From Desulfuromonadaceae bacterium (lineage in GTDB: Bacteria > Desulfobacterota > Desulfuromonadia > Geobacterales > Pseudopelobacteraceae): a stretch of 10,234 bases of DNA. The notes beneath the pieces are model-generated. The model ran no database searches and was not told the DNA's origin. It worked only from the letters and a program-made list of their open reading frames with translations. Position numbers and translations under genes: made by a program. Location of the stretch: the NCBI GenBank assembly GCA_028686145.1, contig JAQUCQ010000094.1, positions 1-10,234 of the forward strand, in the 5' to 3' direction. Each line of letters opens with the position of its first letter. The stretch's first letter is position 1. Shown here piece after piece: positions 6,287 through 10,234 of this stretch.

Positions 6287-7207
6287 ATGGCAGCTACTAA
6301 CATGTTAAAAGTAAATCTGGATGTGCTGTCTTCTTCAGAAGACAGCGATATTATAGGTCGAATTTCTATACAATTGGATTCAGTCGTAGCAGGAATGAAG
6401 TTGCATTTGGACAGAAAAAAATATCTGCAAGCAACCGTTTATGAATGCGTCAATCAGGGCCTATGTTACGAACCTGACTATACAAGCCTTATGATGAAGG
6501 TTCTACGACCAGCGGATACAGTCACAGATATTGGCGCAAATATTGGGTATTTTTCATTGCTGGCATCTTCACTTGTAACCGGTTCAGGAAGGGTGGTCGC
6601 TCTTGAGCCGGAAAAGGACAATTTTCGCTGTTTATTGAGGAATATTAAGCTCAATGGATTGTCGAATAGAACGGCTCTCAATGTCGCAGCTGGTGACATC
6701 AAGAAAGAGGTCGATCTCTTTATCGATCCCTTGAATGACGGTGGTCATTCATTGTGCGGCATAACACCAGAGTCGCGTGAATTGATTGGTGACGGGGCTG
6801 TTGCGATAGCAACCGCTCAGATGGACACGTTAGACTCGCTGCTTGCTGCAGAGAATATATCAAACATGAAAATTATTAAGATAGATACTGAAGGATGGGA
6901 ATTTCATAGCATACAAGGGGCGATTTCTGTAATCAAAAGGTTTTCACCACCTTTTATTCTGGCCGAGATTAATCGGAGTGGTCTTCGCCGTGCCGGTGCG
7001 TCCGAACGATACCTGAGATTATTAATGGCAGAGCTTGGCTATTCATTACATATTGCTTCATGTCTGCCAAGCGGCAAGCTTGTTCTGGAATTAGTGCCAA
7101 ACAATTATTTTGCCGAACCGGAGCTTGAACATTACAATTACAACGCTGTCTTTGTCCGTCCCGAATCATTAACTGACTTTTCTACGTGCTATTACGTCTT
7201 TGATTGA
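6287..7207 (+). CDS. FkbM-family methyltransferase (306 aa)
   Basis: Residues 79-92 (VTDIGANIGYFSLL) form the SAM-binding motif I of the FkbM family (Methyltransf_21). GRVVALEPEKDNFRCLLRNI (101-120), with KLNG just after, is the characteristic second motif. IIKIDTEGWEFHSIQGA (196-212) is the IDxEG block that defines the family, and ILAEIN (224-229) follows. FkbM-type enzymes O-methylate hydroxyls of polyketides and of sugars in surface or flagellar glycans. About 70 residues precede motif I, including VYECVNQG, a usual lead-in. The start is uncertain: a GTG at 6254 and ATGs at 6287 and 6302 are all in frame and none has a strong ribosome binding site (a GGG lies about 8 bases before 6287). 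The 76-base gap after the previous gene has no terminator. It is 18 bases ahead of the large glycosyltransferase gene. Confidence 0.85.
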   Translation: MAATNMLKVNLDVLSSSEDSDIIGRISIQLDSVVAGMKLHLDRKKYLQATVYECVNQGLCYEPDYTSLMMKVLRPADTVTDIGANIGYFSLLASSLVTGSGRVVALEPEKDNFRCLLRNIKLNGLSNRTALNVAAGDIKKEVDLFIDPLNDGGHSLCGITPESRELIGDGAVAIATAQMDTLDSLLAAENISNMKIIKIDTEGWEFHSIQGAISVIKRFSPPFILAEINRSGLRRAGASERYLRLLMAELGYSLHIASCLPSGKLVLELVPNNYFAEPELEHYNYNAVFVRPESLTDFSTCYYVFD

Positions 7208-7225
7208 AAAGGAACAATTATAGTT

Positions 7226-9178
7226 ATGTCTATTTATACTGGCGGCATTCATGTCTGGTTGGCCTACGTTGCATATCCCGTAACTACGGCTGCGTACTTT
7301 GAACGGGCACTCAGACGATGTTGCCGTACCACAACAATCGGTCCGCCACTGCCACACGAGCTGATTGATAAGTGGCAGCTCCAGAACATGAAATTGCCGC
7401 TCAAAGAGCAGGATATATCCACCGGGGGAAATCCGGACATGGCTATGGTCATTGCCGGTACGGACCTCGCCAATCAACCTGACCTGTATCTTTGGGTGGA
7501 ATCGGTTGGCGGTTACTATCCGTTGAATCTGCAGGCGCTTTCCTGTCCTAAAGTCTGCTACCTTATAGATAGCCACCTCAATTTGCCAATGCATCTGGAG
7601 TGGGCCAAACAGTTTGATATGGTTTTTATTGCTCAGCGGGAATATCTGGAAGAATTTCGAAAACAGGGCACACGGGTGCATTGGCTTCCCTTAGGTTGTG
7701 ACCCGGAGGTTCACCAGCGCTTTGAAGCGCCGAAGGTCTATCCTGTCGCCTTTGTTGGCGGGGTCCAGCCCGGATCACGTCGCGAGGCACTGCTCAACAA
7801 GCTTGCGAGCCTGGTTCCGGTTCACTACGAGCGGTGTTTCTGGGACGACATGGCCCGGCTCTTTTCCCAATCGCAGATAGTCTTCAACGAGGCGGTCAGG
7901 AATGACCTGAATATGCGCGTCTTCGAGGTCATGTCAACCGGTACGCTCCTTTTGTCAGATATCGCCAAAAACAGCGGACAGGACGAACTCTTCCGGGATG
8001 GAGAAGACTACGCGGCGTATTGTGATAGCAACATCTGCGATGTTGCCCGATTCTACCTCGAAAACAAAGCGCTCCAGGAACAGATTGCAGCCAGGGGGCA
8101 ACGTATGGTCCACAATGCCCATACCTATGCGCATCGAGTCGAGGATCTGCTGGCGGTTGCCCTGGGCGGCAAAGCGGATACCTTTTCGGCAATAGAACTG
8201 CGCGAACGCTCCTTGGTAGGATTGCCGGCAATAGACGCCGAAATTTCGGCCAACAGTTATATCAGCAGTACCTACAGGAGTTTTATCATCCCGGTACTGG
8301 ATATGTCACCGGCCAGTGAATACAACATACTTACCCTGCTTAAGGATCTGGAAGAGATTGAAGGTGACGTGATTGTGGTTTTTAATGGCCCGGAAGTTGC
8401 CGAACACCTTAAGGGGCATCCTCGCATCACTCGCTATGCCATCATGAAGCAAAATATCGGGGTCGCCCGGGCCTGGAACCTGGGTCTGGAGATAGCCGCA
8501 ACCCCGACTGCATTTATATTGAATGCCGATCTCCATGTTGAACGGTCCGCCATAGATGCGCTTGAGCAGGCGCTCTATCAACTGCCAGATGCCGCCTGTG
8601 TCGGGCCTCAGGGGAGCTTTTTCAACTTTACCCTGGCAAAGGACTATACGTATTTTGATAAAGGTACCTTTGATCGCCCCGTGGAGGTGGATGCTGTTTC
8701 GGGCTTCTTTTTTGCTCTTAAGATGGAGCATTTCAATCAAAAGGTCCTCCGCTTCGAGAACGGTTTTACACCCTGCTACTTCGAGGAGTGGGACCTGGGA
8801 TTGCAGATCAAACGGGCGGGACTTAAAAGCTACATCGTACCGACTAGCGGATATGACCATCACTGGAGCGGCAGCATCAGGGCGTTGCGCGAGATCCGCT
8901 TTTATGAAAAAGCCGAGACTGCAGGCGAGATTCTGCAGCGTAACCGACTGCTGTTTTTTAATAAATGGCGGGGGATCGCCGGTCGCGACAATAATTATAG
9001 CCTGCTTGAAAGCGGGTTTATGGTTAATTCAATGCGTCATGCCCAATTGTTAGCAGATGAAGGTTGCTTTGAAGAAGCCCGGAAGGTACTTGACGGTGTT
9101 GCATTCTGTTGCCAGGAGGACACCGGAATAGCAGCCCTGCAGCGATATATTGATATACTGGCCTGCAAAAACCGGTGA
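7226..9178 (+). CDS. Two-domain glycosyltransferase: CgeB-like GT-B half fused to GT2 half (650 aa)
   Basis: Residues about 8-315 resemble CgeB/spore-maturation-type glycosyltransferases: CYLIDSHLNLPMHLEWAKQF (111-130), HWLPLGCDPEVH (152-163), VAFVGG (174-179) and NMRVFEVMSTGTLLLSD (229-245), the donor-site block of that group. Residues about 350-580 are a GT2 (GT-A) domain: FIIPVLDMSP (353-362), VIVVFNG (382-388), QNIGVARAWNLGLE (409-422), the metal-site equivalent NAD in LNADLHV (432-438), DAVSGFFFALK (489-499), and FEEWDLGLQIKRAG (519-532) with the general-base acidic residues, then YDHHWSGS (543-550). The tail (604-625) may be a single TPR-like helical pair. Such a protein could add two sugars in succession. 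AAGGAA at 7209-7214 is a ribosome binding site with a long 11-base spacer. No signal or membrane segment is seen, so action is probably cytoplasmic. A non-catalytic role for one half is possible. Confidence 0.85.
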   Translation: MSIYTGGIHVWLAYVAYPVTTAAYFERALRRCCRTTTIGPPLPHELIDKWQLQNMKLPLKEQDISTGGNPDMAMVIAGTDLANQPDLYLWVESVGGYYPLNLQALSCPKVCYLIDSHLNLPMHLEWAKQFDMVFIAQREYLEEFRKQGTRVHWLPLGCDPEVHQRFEAPKVYPVAFVGGVQPGSRREALLNKLASLVPVHYERCFWDDMARLFSQSQIVFNEAVRNDLNMRVFEVMSTGTLLLSDIAKNSGQDELFRDGEDYAAYCDSNICDVARFYLENKALQEQIAARGQRMVHNAHTYAHRVEDLLAVALGGKADTFSAIELRERSLVGLPAIDAEISANSYISSTYRSFIIPVLDMSPASEYNILTLLKDLEEIEGDVIVVFNGPEVAEHLKGHPRITRYAIMKQNIGVARAWNLGLEIAATPTAFILNADLHVERSAIDALEQALYQLPDAACVGPQGSFFNFTLAKDYTYFDKGTFDRPVEVDAVSGFFFALKMEHFNQKVLRFENGFTPCYFEEWDLGLQIKRAGLKSYIVPTSGYDHHWSGSIRALREIRFYEKAETAGEILQRNRLLFFNKWRGIAGRDNNYSLLESGFMVNSMRHAQLLADEGCFEEARKVLDGVAFCCQEDTGIAALQRYIDILACKNR

Positions 9179-9190
9179 AGCTTATAAATT

Positions 9191-9219
9191 ATACCTGGGA
9201 AAAACCTCATTCCGGGTAT
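9191..9219. terminator. Hairpin after the glycosyltransferase gene, possible weak terminator
   Basis: ATACCTGG (9191-9198) pairs with CCGGGTAT (9212-9219), with one G-T wobble, and the stem can extend by two inner pairs around a loop of about nine bases. It begins 12 bases after the stop codon. No T tract follows on the plus strand (GGAGAG instead), so it is not a standard intrinsic terminator. It may be an mRNA 3' stabilising or processing structure. Confidence 0.35.
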
Positions 9220-9252
9220 CGGAGAGACAGCTCAACATCGACCATAAGAAGC

Positions 9253-9283
9253 TTGTCATTAGGTAATGGAATAAATGTACAAT
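9253..9283 (+). promoter_or_regulatory. Possible sigma70-type promoter for the SDR gene
   Basis: TTGTCA (9253-9258) and TACAAT (9278-9283) each match consensus at five of six positions, but the spacer is 19 bases, longer than ideal. Transcription would start near 9290, about 38 bases before the ATG at 9328. Together with the hairpin upstream it suggests the SDR gene may start a new transcript. Confidence 0.4.
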
Positions 9284-9327
9284 TTCTGGAGTGAATACAT
9301 ATCATCAGATTTAAAAGAGAGGGTTTC

Positions 9328-10234
9328 ATGAGTAAGAACGTACTAATCACCGGTGCAGCCGGTTATTTAGGTTCAATACTGTGCGAACATCTGCTGCGTT
9401 CGGGCTACCGCGTTACCGCATTGGATTCCTTGATCTACGGGGAGCAGAATCTTAATCATCTTTGCGCCGATCCGAATTTTGATTTTATCCGCGGTGATGC
9501 CCGCGACGAATCGGTGCTGAGGCCGCTTGTCACGAAGGCTGATGTCATCATCCCTCTGGCGGCCATTGTCGGTGCCCCGGCCTGTGATCTCGACCCATAC
9601 ATGGCCACTTCGATCAACCGCGATGCCATCTCTTTGCTCTGCAGGTTGCGCAGCAAGGAACAGTTGGTCATTTATCCCACCACCAATAGTGGCTACGGCA
9701 CCAAGTCCGGCGATGTGTTCTGCACAGAGGAGTCCTCGCTCGACCCGATCTCGCTCTATGGACGTACCAAGGTTGCGGCAGAAGAGATCGTCCTGTCAGC
9801 GGGCAACTCCATCACCCTGCGCCTGGCCACGGTATTCGGCATGTCCCCCCGTCCCCGACTGGACCTGCTGGTCAATCACTTCACCTATGCTGCCTTCTTT
9901 GATGGTTATCTGGTTATTTTTGAAAAAGACTTCAAGCGCAACTACGTTCATATCCGCGACGTAGCCGACTGTTTCATCCACTGTATCCAGAATCCGGCTG
10001 GAATGATAGGCAGACCATTCAACGTGGGACTTGATGATGCCAACCTCTCCAAGGAGGAGCTCGCTCTCAAAATAAAAGGTCATCTTCCCAAATTCTACCT
10101 GCACTTCTCTGAGGTAGGCAGCGACCCGGACAAGCGCAACTATGTTGTATCCAATCAGCGGCTTCGTGAGGCTGGCTTCGAGGCAAAACGCTCACTTGAT
10201 GACGGCATCCGCGAACTGATCAAAGGGTACCGGT
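9328..10234 (+). CDS. Extended-SDR NAD-dependent sugar epimerase/dehydratase, C-terminus cut by window edge
   Basis: The frame is open from the ATG at 9328 to the window edge (302 codons). The N-terminus VLITGAAGYLGS has the GxxGxxG dinucleotide-binding loop at residues 9-15. D22-type acidic contact is replaced by the usual ALDSL strand end (residues 31-35). LAAIVGAP (about 78-85), PTTNSGYG (117-124) and the catalytic YGRTK (Y144, K148) follow in standard order, then RNYVHIRDVAD and GRPFNVG near the substrate site. Extended SDRs of this type epimerise, dehydrate or reduce nucleotide-activated sugars in the cytoplasm. Typical length is 300-340 residues, so little is missing. AGAGAGGG just before the ATG (about 9316-9323) is a good ribosome binding site. 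It would supply a donor sugar for the glycosyltransferases upstream; the exact sugar cannot be read from sequence. Confidence 0.87.
   Translation, partial: MSKNVLITGAAGYLGSILCEHLLRSGYRVTALDSLIYGEQNLNHLCADPNFDFIRGDARDESVLRPLVTKADVIIPLAAIVGAPACDLDPYMATSINRDAISLLCRLRSKEQLVIYPTTNSGYGTKSGDVFCTEESSLDPISLYGRTKVAAEEIVLSAGNSITLRLATVFGMSPRPRLDLLVNHFTYAAFFDGYLVIFEKDFKRNYVHIRDVADCFIHCIQNPAGMIGRPFNVGLDDANLSKEELALKIKGHLPKFYLHFSEVGSDPDKRNYVVSNQRLREAGFEAKRSLDDGIRELIKGYR

Noticed and set aside
7169..7681. 170-codon antisense open frame across the FkbM/fusion-GT junction
   Set aside because: It lies opposite two strongly supported genes and its translation has no recognisable motif.
1..10234. Insertion sequences, CRISPR arrays, tRNA/rRNA genes, attachment sites
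   Set aside because: No transposase or integrase reading frame, no regularly spaced repeats and no RNA-gene signatures were seen anywhere in the window.

Overview
The window looks like chromosomal DNA of a flagellated Gram-negative bacterium. The best guess is a Geobacter/Desulfuromonas-type deltaproteobacterium (Desulfobacterota). This rests on the two FlgO-type outer-membrane lipoproteins, the mix of TPR proteins, glycosyltransferases and FkbM methyltransferase, and clear Shine-Dalgarno sites. The taxonomic call is inference; no rRNA, tRNA or other marker gene is present.

Left arm (1-1633, minus strand): the N-terminal part of a ROK-family sugar kinase gene runs off the left edge (276 to 1). 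Upstream of it lie two tandem FlgO-family lipoprotein genes (1633-1028 and 1026-388), separated by one base and probably translationally coupled. A good sigma70-type promoter (1707-1736) precedes them, and a weaker sigma54-like site (1888-1903) lies farther upstream.

Centre (1634-2091): a 458-base divergent intergenic region, AT-rich in the middle. It holds the promoters for both arms, including an exact sigma28 (FliA) -10 box, GCCGATAA, 45 bases before the first rightward gene.

Right arm (2092-9178, plus strand): six closely spaced genes, probably one transcript. They encode a TPR protein with an Ig-like C-terminus, a second TPR protein built from an internally duplicated module, a GT4-type glycosyltransferase, a class I SAM methyltransferase, an FkbM-family methyltransferase, and a large two-domain glycosyltransferase (CgeB-like GT-B half fused to a GT2 half). 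After a 149-base gap with a hairpin and a probable promoter, an extended-SDR sugar-nucleotide epimerase/dehydratase gene begins at 9328 and runs off the right edge.

Taken together, the right arm looks like a glycan biosynthesis and decoration cassette. The SDR would supply a nucleotide sugar, the glycosyltransferases transfer sugars, the methyltransferases cap or modify them, and the TPR proteins may act as scaffolds or acceptor-binding proteins. The FliA-like promoter and the neighbouring FlgO genes suggest the acceptor is flagellar (flagellin glycosylation). That link is inferred; no flagellin or core flagellar gene is visible in the window.
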